From JBKEHD01 sp046710445 (GTDB lineage: Bacteria; Pseudomonadota; Alphaproteobacteria; Rickettsiales; Midichloriaceae), in NCBI GenBank assembly GCA_046710445.1, contig JBKEHD010000001.1:1-64000 (forward strand): a stretch of 64,000 bases of DNA, read 5' to 3'. Shown piece by piece: positions 45,281 through 55,200 of this stretch (positions within the stretch are counted from its first letter, which is position 1; the number at the start of each line of letters is the position of its first letter). Below the pieces are notes generated by a model. The model ran no database searches, was not told the DNA's origin, and was given only the letters and a program-made list of their open reading frames with translations. The position numbers were made by a program, and so were the translations under genes.

Positions 45281-48229
45281 TTGAAAAATACAATTATTTT
45301 TGTAAGCTTATTGGCTGGTATAGTCTTTATATTTATTTTATATTTAAGTATAGGTGGACCTAAAAATTTCAAATTATTAGATTATTTAGTAAAAAATGAA
45401 ATAGAGAAAAATATTGATGGTGTACAAATATCAAGTATTCAAAGTGGAATATTGTTTGATTGGAATGAAAAAAATTTACTCCTAAGCTTGAATAAATTAG
45501 ATGTACAATACAACAGACAATTTTCAATAAAAGTTCCATCTATAAATCTCAAAATATCTATTATCAATTTACTTTTAAATAAAAAAAATAAGATTATAAA
45601 TGGGGTTACATTTTTAGAGCAAAAATTTCAGTTAAGTAATATAAAAAATCATTCTAAATTAAGCAATACAAGTAAAATAAAAATACCAATCGATTTATTG
45701 AAAAAGTATAAATCGTACTTGGAAAATACAGATTATAGTATAGATGATTTTAATTTTGGCATTAAACTAGAAGATGGAATTGAAAATAATATTGAGATAA
45801 AAAATTTCAATATAAATTTGGGAGATTTCACAAGCGGTTTTAATGGAAAGATTATAAGTCATATGATCCTAAATGGGTATGAGTTTGATATAAATGTCAC
45901 ATTACTAGAGAAAAAAGATTACATCGATTTAAACGGAATTTTAGAGGCTAAAAATAACGATAATAAAATAACTTTTTTAAATTCTCAAATTGATACTGGT
46001 TATCAAATCAATATTAGCTCTCAGTTAAAATATTTAAATTTTGTTGAAAAAGTGAAATTTCAATTTAAGCAAAGTAATGATGGATATGTCAGTGATTCAA
46101 ATTTTGTAGATGAGCCAATAAAATTTAATGATTTAATTTTTGATGGAGAGATAAATAATAACTTTTCTTCAGTTAATATATTAGATCTTCAGGGAAATAT
46201 TGATGATAAAGTTAATATAAATGGAAATATGAAGTATAGCGCTAATAATTTTAGTATGAATGTCAAATTCAAAGATTTGTCAGTAAGTAAATTTTTAGAA
46301 AAATGGTCATCATCATTATTGCCAAATGTGCGTAAATGGTTATCTATACATTTAAAATCTGGTGCAATATCTAGTTTAGATTTGAAAAAGGATAAAGATA
46401 CTCCAATGACTACATCAATCAATATGAAATCAGTAAATATTAAATATGGAGATTCGTATCCTAGGATACTGCTTGGATCAGCTGCTGTTAAATTTAGTAA
46501 AAAATCTCTTTTTATTTATTCCGAAGATGCAAAAATTATAGGTAATAATATTAAAACAATTTCCGCTAAAATAGATGATTTTCAAAGTAATAATATAGTC
46601 ATGAAGTTTTCTGCTTTAATAGAGGGATTGATTGTGAATCAGTTGAATATAGCTAAAGCTCATCACAAATTACCTAAATTACCCAATATTAAAGGAACTG
46701 CAGATACAAAAATAACATTCCAAATCCCTTTGCAGAAACATGATTTTAAATTTTATGACTTAAAGTTAGATATTAATTCCAATTTAAATAAAGTGTGTTT
46801 TCAGGATCCAGATAATCTATACAGTTTAAATGACGGAGATTTCAAATTAAAATTTTTAGATCAAGAATTATCAATCGATGGAAATGCTAATATAAATAAG
46901 AATTTGCACACAGATATACATTCTAAATTTTTTCTTAATAAAGAAAAAGAATATACTATTAAGTTGAAATCCAAAGCATCTGTGAAAGATTTGCAAAAAT
47001 CAAACATACCTTTTTCTAATTATTTTTCTGGTATAACGACTATAGATGCGGTTGTGAAATCAAATTCACAAGCTATTGAAACAGATGTGATATTAAATTT
47101 AGATATGGCTTTTATAAACCTGGATGCAATTGCAGTTGTGAAAAGAAATTACTCTCCGAGTAAAATAACTTTCAAACTTATTGATGATAGGAAATCTTCT
47201 ATTGAAATAAAGGATTTTTTATTTTCATTACCAACTCAATCATTTAAAGGAGATGGTATAATTGACAAAAAAACAAGTGATATTACTTATTTCACATCTA
47301 ATATTTTGCAAAAAAACATGAAGGGTTTCAATATAAAATACGAAAATAGTAATGAAACAAAAAAGATAACAATCAATGGTATAGAAGCAAATTTGAGTGA
47401 ATTGAATATAGGGCAGTTAATAACTTTTGTGAAAAAAAACAATGCAAACAAACAAGAGTCATTTTCTTTAGTTGGTAATATTAAATCTATAAAATTAAAA
47501 AATAATATTGTATTGAAAAATAATAATATGGAAATCACCTCCTCTCCTGAATCAAATAAATTAGAATTTTTAGGTGAATTAGAGAATAAAAAAATAGTGA
47601 AACTTCATTACAATTATCCAATATTTGTTTTTATATCTGAAAATGCTGGTGAAATTTTAAAAGGGTTTGGGATTACAGAAAAAATTAATGATGGGCAAAT
47701 GGAAATTAGAGGTGAATTCCAAAAAGATAAAATGTTCAATGGAAATATTGTTATGGGTGGTTTTTATGCGCAACGCATGCCATTTCTTTTGAATTTATTA
47801 ACCTTGGATAACCCATTTTCGACAATTAACAATATGATGAAAAATAAAGGATTATATTTTCAAGATTGTGAATGTGCAATAAAATATAATAATAAATTAA
47901 ATGTTATATATTTCGATAATTGTCTTGCTAAATCACAACAAATTAATTTAAAAATTAATGGCAATATAGACTTAAATAAACAGTATTTAAATTCACAAGG
48001 TGTTGTTATTCCTCAGAATATTATAAATAAAGTTTCTAGTAAAATACCGCTATTGAATATTATCTCGGGTTCGAAAAATGAAGGCTTAATAATGAGTACA
48101 TTATTTGATCTAAACGGTCCTATAAATAAAGAATTGAAATTAAAAATAAATTATTTATCAACATTTACCCCTGGAGTTATTCGCGATATAATGAAAAAGA
48201 AGGAAATAAATAAGGAAGAAAGCAAGTAA
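45281..48229 (+). CDS. YhdP/AsmA-like protein (DUF3971)
   Basis: A 982-residue protein with one N-terminal membrane anchor (about 5-25) and a very long periplasmic beta-rich part, the layout of YhdP and other AsmA-like bridges that carry phospholipids between membranes. The central region (about 300-560) fits DUF3971. The C-terminal segment GGFYAQRMPFLLNLLTLDNP and the later PLLNIISGSKNEGLIMSTLF are typical of the AsmA-like C-terminal domain of YhdP. The start is TTG at 45281, chosen because it gives the anchor directly; no good ATG exists. It may act with MlaA (end of window) in outer-membrane lipid balance. Last gene after the pentapeptide ORFs. Confidence 0.8.
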   Translation: MKNTIIFVSLLAGIVFIFILYLSIGGPKNFKLLDYLVKNEIEKNIDGVQISSIQSGILFDWNEKNLLLSLNKLDVQYNRQFSIKVPSINLKISIINLLLNKKNKIINGVTFLEQKFQLSNIKNHSKLSNTSKIKIPIDLLKKYKSYLENTDYSIDDFNFGIKLEDGIENNIEIKNFNINLGDFTSGFNGKIISHMILNGYEFDINVTLLEKKDYIDLNGILEAKNNDNKITFLNSQIDTGYQINISSQLKYLNFVEKVKFQFKQSNDGYVSDSNFVDEPIKFNDLIFDGEINNNFSSVNILDLQGNIDDKVNINGNMKYSANNFSMNVKFKDLSVSKFLEKWSSSLLPNVRKWLSIHLKSGAISSLDLKKDKDTPMTTSINMKSVNIKYGDSYPRILLGSAAVKFSKKSLFIYSEDAKIIGNNIKTISAKIDDFQSNNIVMKFSALIEGLIVNQLNIAKAHHKLPKLPNIKGTADTKITFQIPLQKHDFKFYDLKLDINSNLNKVCFQDPDNLYSLNDGDFKLKFLDQELSIDGNANINKNLHTDIHSKFFLNKEKEYTIKLKSKASVKDLQKSNIPFSNYFSGITTIDAVVKSNSQAIETDVILNLDMAFINLDAIAVVKRNYSPSKITFKLIDDRKSSIEIKDFLFSLPTQSFKGDGIIDKKTSDITYFTSNILQKNMKGFNIKYENSNETKKITINGIEANLSELNIGQLITFVKKNNANKQESFSLVGNIKSIKLKNNIVLKNNNMEITSSPESNKLEFLGELENKKIVKLHYNYPIFVFISENAGEILKGFGITEKINDGQMEIRGEFQKDKMFNGNIVMGGFYAQRMPFLLNLLTLDNPFSTINNMMKNKGLYFQDCECAIKYNNKLNVIYFDNCLAKSQQINLKINGNIDLNKQYLNSQGVVIPQNIINKVSSKIPLLNIISGSKNEGLIMSTLFDLNGPINKELKLKINYLSTFTPGVIRDIMKKKEINKEESK

Positions 48230-48242
48230 TTATTTGCTATAC

Positions 48243-48278
48243 AGAAATTTGGCATTATACAAAATTTCTATATTTTTC
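48243..48278. terminator. Bidirectional terminator between YhdP-like gene and thyX
   Basis: AGAAATTT (48243-48250) is the exact reverse complement of AAATTTCT (48262-48269). The loop is eleven bases, and a T-rich stretch ATATTTTTCTA follows. It lies 14 bases after one stop and 23 before the other of two convergent genes, the place expected for a shared terminator. The stem is A+T-rich and therefore weak. Confidence 0.6.
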
Positions 48279-48300
48279 TACTATTATAAATCCTAATTAT

Positions 48301-49209
48301 TTATTCCTTATTGAAAAATATATCGGAAAACTCTCGCCATTCCCTCTTAGACATGCCGCTATTTTCTTGAGATATATTTTTTCCATCTAGTATATCTTGG
48401 ATAACTTTCACACCTGCTTTTGAAACATTAACTGAATCTTTTCTATAATTAATAAATGCTTCGTATACATGCGGGACCCATTTTTGAACAATTTTTAATA
48501 TTGTATCGGCGTATGCACGGATCTCATATTGAGAATGAGAATCTGCTCTTAATCTTAAAAAATGTAGCAAATTACTTAAATCTATTTTCCAATACCATTG
48601 TGTATAATAGTTCAGATTTAAATTCATTCTGGCTAATTCTCTGGCTATTCCTTTTTTATTGGGATCTTTTATTTCACCAGTTTCTTCGTCTAAATTTAGT
48701 AAATCCATATAACTATCATAGCATCTGACAGCATCATTTCGTAATATATCTAAAACTTGTTTTGCTTCTTCTGGGCTTAAATTATTACCACGACCCTGAT
48801 TATTGATCTCTGATTGAACTGCTATATTCTCTACGCTTGGTAAATAAAATTCTTTGTCCAATATAGAGTATCTTGCAGAATATTCGTTTACATTTGCGGT
48901 TCTATGTCTAATCCACTGTCTTGCTATAAAGATTGGCAATTTTACATGCAATTTTATCTCACACATTTCAAAAGGAGTATTATGATAATGCCTCATCAAA
49001 TAATTTATCAACCCCTTATCTTTATTTATCATTTTTGTACCTTTTCCATAAGATACCCTAGCTGCTTGTACGATAGAAGAATCATCTCCCATATAATCAA
49101 CAACTCTAACAAAACCGTGATCTAGCACTGGAGTAGGTTCAAATAAAATTTTTTCTAACTCTGGAACGGTTGCTCTTTTTGTATAAAATACTTCTGTATC
49201 TTTACTCAT
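48301..49209 (-). CDS. thyX: Flavin-dependent thymidylate synthase
   Basis: Makes dTMP from dUMP with FAD and methylene-tetrahydrofolate, replacing ThyA. It has 302 residues from the ATG at 49209; a GTG five codons upstream is possible. The ThyX motif [15 protein letters not shown] is at residues 101-115. The N-terminal [20 protein letters not shown] and the C-terminal [20 protein letters not shown] are typical of the rickettsial form. This enzyme needs folate, which connects it with the unusual FolP in this window. Monocistronic and divergent from the RSH gene. Confidence 0.97.
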   Translation of the reverse strand: MSKDTEVFYTKRATVPELEKILFEPTPVLDHGFVRVVDYMGDDSSIVQAARVSYGKGTKMINKDKGLINYLMRHYHNTPFEMCEIKLHVKLPIFIARQWIRHRTANVNEYSARYSILDKEFYLPSVENIAVQSEINNQGRGNNLSPEEAKQVLDILRNDAVRCYDSYMDLLNLDEETGEIKDPNKKGIARELARMNLNLNYYTQWYWKIDLSNLLHFLRLRADSHSQYEIRAYADTILKIVQKWVPHVYEAFINYRKDSVNVSKAGVKVIQDILDGKNISQENSGMSKREWREFSDIFFNKE

Positions 49210-49309
49210 ATAAAATAATACCACTTAAAAACTTGATTATTAAAAATAAATGCATCTAAAATGAAATGTTGATAATAGCAGAAATAAATAAAAAATAAAG
49301 AAAAGCAAA

Positions 49310-51499
49310 ATGGGAAAATTATTGCAAGAAACAAAAGGCTACAATACAGAATATTTGTTTGATGAATTACTTGAAAAGTTAAAAAATACTTCAAATCTAA
49401 ATTTAGATAATATTAGGGAAGCTTTTGACCTAGCTAGAAAATTTCACGAGGGTCAAATTAGAGCTTCAAAAGAGCCATATATTACTCATCCTGTAGAGGT
49501 TGCTAAAATTCTTGCGGATTTACATATGGATACCAACACTATTGTTACAGCTCTTTTGCATGATACGATAGAAGATACAGAATTAACTTACGAAGATATA
49601 TTGGGGCAATTTGGTAAAGAAGTGGCTGATATGGTTCAAGGCACTACAAAATTGACATATATTGAAGAAAAATTGTGTTTTTTAACTCAGGAAGAAAAGA
49701 CATTAGAAAATTATAGAAATCTTATTTGTGCCGTTTCGAAAGATATACGTGTATTAATTATCAAACTTGCAGATAGATTGCATAATATGAGGACTCTTCA
49801 TTATATTACCAATCAGAATAAACGAAAAAGAATAGCGATGGAAACAATGGATATTCATGCGGCACTTGCAGAGCGTATTGGAATTCATAGTTTTAAAAAT
49901 GATTTGCAAGAATTAGCTTTTTCCGAGCTGTATAGAAAGGAAAAAAGATATATAGAGAAGCAATTAGAGGAGTTGGGGGAAAACAGAGATTATTTGGTTA
50001 AAGAAATTGAAGATATTTTAAGAGAGGCTCTTGAGCAAAGTGGTATGAGCGATATTTTAGTAAGTGGTAGAGAAAAAAAGATATGTTCTATATGGATGAA
50101 ATTGAAAAATAAAAAAATATCTTTTGAGAATTTATCAGATATTTTTGCTTTTAGAATTGTTACAAAAAATTTAAAAGCTTGTTATGAGGCTTTAGGAATA
50201 GTGCATAACAAATTTCAAATAGTTCCAGGTTATTTTAAAGATTATATAAGTATCCCAAAAATAAATGGGTATAAATCCTTACATACTATAGTAATCGGGC
50301 CTAAAAACAAAAAGATAGAAGTGCAAATTAAAACAGAAGAAATGCATGAAATTGCTGAATACGGAATAGCAGCTCATTGGCAATATAAACAAAATATTAT
50401 TGAAGATGATAAAAACTTTAAGTGGATAAATGAAATTTTAGCAATATTACAAAATACTGCCAATCCATCAGAAGTATTGCAAAATTCAAAATTAGAAATG
50501 GAATATCATCAAATATTTTGTTTTACTCCCAAGGGTAAATTGATAGTTCTTCCAAAAGATTCAACTGTATTAGATTTTGCATTTTATATTCATTCCAACA
50601 TAGGATTAAGGTTTATTTCAGCCTATATAAACAAAGAAATTGTACCAATGCATTATAGGATTAGAAATGGAGATCAAATTGAAATTATTTATGAAAAAGA
50701 TTATAAAGCTTTAGAATCGTGGAATGCTATATTACAAACTGGAAAGGCAAAAAGTGAATTAAAAAAATATTTCAATGAGATCAAAAAAAATAAAAAGATG
50801 GAGGAGGGAAAGGCAAAATTCTTTTTATATCTGGATAGATTACATATTTCATATGAAGAATTGAATCTTAAATTCCCTATGGTTTATAAAACTCATAACA
50901 TAGAGGATATTGATAAATTATTTGTATCAATAGGAAGAGAAGATTTTTATGTGAAAGATTTAATTAGAGATATTTATCCATATTTCACAGATAGTAATTT
51001 TTTTAAAATTCTTATAAAGAAGCTCCATAGATTATATAAATACAAAATTAAAAATCAGAATGAATATCAAATAAAAATATCTTCAGAAGTTATTTTACCA
51101 AAATGCTGTTTTCCTATCAGAGGGGATAAATGTATGCAATTGATAGATGAAAAAAATAATATTACAATACATAGAAAGAATTGTTTAGAGATCAAAAATG
51201 CAGATAGGTCTTTAAATTTTATTTCCTCTTTTTCATGGAAAGACAGAAAAGAGCTATTGTTTAATGTAAAGATAATAGTTTTGATTTCAAATAAATCTGG
51301 TAGTTTTAGAGCTGTTACAAATCAGATTTTTTTGATGGGTATAAATATTTTTAATATTAGTACTGCAAGTGAATATGAAGATTTTTTTGAATGCTCTGTT
51401 GTAGTTGAAGTGGTGAATTTAGATCAACTAAATAAATTAATGTCAAAATTTAAAACATTGGAGAATGTATATTCTATAAGACGTTATATAGATTCTTAA
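49310..51499 (+). CDS. spoT: RelA/SpoT-type (p)ppGpp synthetase/hydrolase
   Basis: The stringent-response enzyme, 729 residues, full length. The HD hydrolase domain (about 35-190) has His60 (YITHPVEVAKIL) and His84-Asp85 (LLHDTIEDT), so hydrolysis should be active. The synthetase domain (about 245-365) has GREKKICSIWMKLKNKK, SDIFAFRIV, YKSLHT and EVQIKTEEMHEIAEYG. The RFKD box of bifunctional enzymes reads YFKD (308-311). TGS (about 400-465) and C-terminal ACT domains follow. Many Rickettsia species have only fragments of spoT, so an intact copy matters. Separate promoter; divergent from thyX. Confidence 0.94.
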   Translation: MGKLLQETKGYNTEYLFDELLEKLKNTSNLNLDNIREAFDLARKFHEGQIRASKEPYITHPVEVAKILADLHMDTNTIVTALLHDTIEDTELTYEDILGQFGKEVADMVQGTTKLTYIEEKLCFLTQEEKTLENYRNLICAVSKDIRVLIIKLADRLHNMRTLHYITNQNKRKRIAMETMDIHAALAERIGIHSFKNDLQELAFSELYRKEKRYIEKQLEELGENRDYLVKEIEDILREALEQSGMSDILVSGREKKICSIWMKLKNKKISFENLSDIFAFRIVTKNLKACYEALGIVHNKFQIVPGYFKDYISIPKINGYKSLHTIVIGPKNKKIEVQIKTEEMHEIAEYGIAAHWQYKQNIIEDDKNFKWINEILAILQNTANPSEVLQNSKLEMEYHQIFCFTPKGKLIVLPKDSTVLDFAFYIHSNIGLRFISAYINKEIVPMHYRIRNGDQIEIIYEKDYKALESWNAILQTGKAKSELKKYFNEIKKNKKMEEGKAKFFLYLDRLHISYEELNLKFPMVYKTHNIEDIDKLFVSIGREDFYVKDLIRDIYPYFTDSNFFKILIKKLHRLYKYKIKNQNEYQIKISSEVILPKCCFPIRGDKCMQLIDEKNNITIHRKNCLEIKNADRSLNFISSFSWKDRKELLFNVKIIVLISNKSGSFRAVTNQIFLMGINIFNISTASEYEDFFECSVVVEVVNLDQLNKLMSKFKTLENVYSIRRYIDS

Positions 51500-51582
51500 G
51501 ATTTATTGCAGGTATATAATTATTTACATAATTAATTAGGTATTGTAGCATTAAATAGATGTGAATGTGATTATATATTAGT

Positions 51583-52284
51583 ATGCCAAACGAAGATGTG
51601 GACGTGGAATTGGGCTTCATAAATGGGGCGCTTCAAGAAAGAAAAAAGAAATTTGAGCAATATGAAGGATATGCTGAGTCTCTTGAACATTTTTTGAATG
51701 ACAACAAAATTTTTGAAATTTTAGAAAATAATAAAGAGAGAATAGCCTCTCTTGCAAATGGTTCTACAGCATCAAAAATATGGAATGGTTTAGTATTAGC
51801 TATTACAAATCCTGTTACAGTTGCAAAGGGTATATGGAATTATGGAATAAGAACCCCAGGATTTTTAGGGGAGATTTTTACACATATTGGAGAGCCAGAA
51901 ATGCAGAAGGTTCTTGTTGAAAAAACTTCTCTTCTAGAAAAAGTGGGTCAGCATAAAGATTTAGTTATGGGATTAGCTAATGAATTTGTGTTTACAGGTG
52001 AAGATAAAAATACCAAGACACTTAGAGCGACAGCAGATGCTACATTAGACTTATTAGTGGATAAAGAAACAAGGGTGGTGTTGAGAGAGGAATTAGTTAA
52101 TAACTATTTCAAATTTAGCCTCAATTCATTTGATCCAAAATTCGTTGAAAAATTTGTTGAGTATGAAAAAACACAATTGCGTAATAAAGATGATGTGAAG
52201 CTTTTATATCAAAGAAAAAATTGGAGAGAATTAGCTGCTGCAAAAGAGAGGATAGATGAAAAAACCCCTCTTTCATCATTATAA
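51583..52284 (+). CDS. N-terminal part of a giant repeat protein (before in-frame stop)
   Basis: 233 residues beginning MPNEDVDVELGFINGALQER, helical and charged, with no signal peptide. Residues about 85-110 (WNGLVLAITNPVTVAKGIWN) are less polar. It ends at TAA (52282-52284), after which the same frame stays open for another 1413 codons. Codon style and composition match the next ORF, and the helical, Lys/Glu-rich sequence runs on across the stop. I therefore regard the two as one gene of 1646 sense codons with a single nonsense codon at position 234. I know no family for this part. Upstream is an 83-base A+T-rich gap after spoT. Confidence 0.75.
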   Translation: MPNEDVDVELGFINGALQERKKKFEQYEGYAESLEHFLNDNKIFEILENNKERIASLANGSTASKIWNGLVLAITNPVTVAKGIWNYGIRTPGFLGEIFTHIGEPEMQKVLVEKTSLLEKVGQHKDLVMGLANEFVFTGEDKNTKTLRATADATLDLLVDKETRVVLREELVNNYFKFSLNSFDPKFVEKFVEYEKTQLRNKDDVKLLYQRKNWRELAAAKERIDEKTPLSSL

Positions 52285-55200
52285 GTGGAATTAAGTAAGA
52301 TAGGATTAAAAAAAGAGGAGATAGCAAGAATTCTAGACGTAGATCTTAAAGCTTTGGGAGGTAAAGAGCCAAAAGATATAAGTCATACTCAGGCTAAGAT
52401 GTTGCTGGGGCAGGCATATAATAAATTATTGACAGAGCAGCTAAAAACATTAGATGGGCAGCTTGGTGAGAATCCAATTTCTAAAGATTTACAAAGAGCT
52501 GCGGATGGAATATTGCGTGAATATGCGCAATATAAATTAGATACAGAGGAAATTGCATACATGAACGGGTATGTAAAAGATTATATTAGGTTTCAAAAAG
52601 AACAGAAAGGTAGTACCAAATCTGATGAAGAATTAGCCCATGAAGCAAGTGAGATATATTTGATGCAAGCTCCAGATTATATGAGATTAACAGAAAATAT
52701 TATGAGAATTGCACAAGAGCAACCAGGTGATAACCCTGCAAATTTACGTGGTGTTTTGAGAGAACGTGGAGGGGATTTAATAGAGTATTATAAGGAAAGT
52801 AAAAATGTTGGAAAAGTTAAAGCTATACTTGCTGCATGCGGAGTAGAAAATTCTGATTTAGTAGATTTAGCAAATTTGGTTAAAGGCATTGAGCCATCAG
52901 CATTAGAAAAATTTAAAGAGAATGGAAAAGAGCTGACTCATGAAGAATTATTGGCAAAATATGTTTTAAAAGAAAAATTAGGAAAAGAAATACCTGAAGA
53001 TTTCTTAAAAATCGCTAGAAGTGAAGAGGCACGAACTCAATATGATATGATGAGAGATTTTGGTGTTGATGATAAGCTTCTTGATATTTCACCAGCCCTT
53101 CTCAAAGATCCTGAGAAAGTTGCAGATATAGTGCATGCAATTAGGAGTGAATGGTTGTTCAATTGGGCAGAAAAGCTTATAGATACCGTTAGTAGAGATC
53201 CAGAGCTTAAGCAAGCTTTTCAACAAAATCCTCAATTAGCTGGAGAGGTAGCTATCGGTATAATAAAAAACAATCCTTTTTTGAAAAATATATGTGACGA
53301 TTTTGGTTGTTCTAAAGAAGTGCTGGAAATTATAACGGAATTAATAAAAACGCCAGAGGAAGCAGCAGAAATCCTGCGTGAGATGAACAAGGGAAATTAT
53401 TCATCATTAGTTACAAAGGCGTTACAACTCATTACTGACAAGCCTGATTTGCAAAAATATATGGAACAAAATGGAGGAGCGTATGCAAAGCTTGTGTCTA
53501 TTTTGTTTGAAAAGATAGAGCCTATGAAAAATCTTGTTGAGGGGTATGGTTTAGATAAAAGCCAAGTGGACCTAATAACAGGAATGATTCCGCATTTATT
53601 ACATGATACGAAAAAATTTAATACTCTGTATGAGCATTTAAATAAAGGTGAAGATATAGAGATGATAAAGCACCTAAATGAATGGGCGAAAACTAACGAA
53701 GGATTAAAAAATTATTTGGAGACAAATAAAGAGCGATATGAAGAGTTGATTTTTACGATTTTTAAAAACTTGGATCAAACAAAAGATTTGCAAAAACAAT
53801 ACGGTTTATCTGATGAGGAAGTGAAGGTTATTGTAGGCGTTATGCCACATTTGTTGCATGACACCAAGAAATTTGAAGAGATATACGATAAATTTCAAAA
53901 AGAAAAATATGGAGATATTGCAAAGTTACTAAATGAATGGGCAAAAACTAATGAGGGATTAAAAGGGTATCTTAGGGGAAATTCAGATTCTTTGGGCGGT
54001 ATTATAAATAAGGTTGTTGCTAAATCTACTGTAGCAAATGATTATATAAAAGAATATACGTCGGAACTAGATTTAGATATTCAAGAATTAGCTTCTGCAA
54101 TAATTTCTCATGAACATTTGTTGGGTAGTGATAATTTGGATCAATTTATGGAGGGGATAAAAAAACCAAGCCCAGTATTGTTAATTAGCTCTATATATAA
54201 TGTGATAGATGATCCAAAAATCTCCAATATTTTAGAAAAAGCTTTTGGAAAGGAGAATAAAGATTTAATTGTAAAATTGAGTAAATTATTGAACGAAACT
54301 CCAGAATTAAAAGTTGCTGTAGAGAAATATAATAAAGGAGAAATAGGCGTGTTGGATTTAGCTAAAACATTTTTAGGTAATGAAAAAGTCCAAACGTTTC
54401 TAACTGAAAACAAAGAGCAAGTAGGTGCTTTTGTAAAATTATTGACTGAAAAAATCCCGACACTTAGGAAAATGAAGTTGGATTATTTGGGGCAAGTGAA
54501 GATAGATGATTTTGTAACTGGAGTCATAAATTCTGGAATGATAAATAGCAAGGATGGAGTACAAGCTATTTTAGGGGCTTTTTCTGAAGGAGGATGGAAA
54601 CAATTTGCTACATATGCATATAGAATTCCGACTTTGTTATGGGTAATAAAGGAATTGCCAATCTTGCAATACAGATCATCGCCTAAGTTATCCGGAGATA
54701 TAAATCAGCAGGTTCAAGAAAGAGTTGATGGACATCAAGGAGTAAGGATAAATTTAAGTGAGCTTTTAGAGGGTGTTGTTGAAAGAAAAGAATTATCCGG
54801 AGCAAATTTAGAGCAGGTGAAATTCCAGGATTTAGTTGTAGATGGATTTAATTTTACACAAAGTAAATTTCAAGTTGCACAATTTGTAAATAGTGAAATA
54901 GAAAATACTTTATTTAAAGGAGCGGATTTTTCTGATGGAGTAACTTTTGAAAATGTTAATTTATTTAATGTTGATTTTAGTGAATGCTCATTTTCTGGAT
55001 CTAAAGATACAAATCGTGGAATTTTTGATCCAAGCGGCATTAGTTTTAAAAATTGTAATTTGAAAAAAGTGAATTTTGAAGGAATAAAATTTCCGCATGC
55101 AGGGGTAGATAAACATTTCTCTGATCAAATAAATTTTGAAGGTTCAACAATTGATGCATATACTTTGCAATCTATAGCGAATGCAATTCACAAAAATCCT

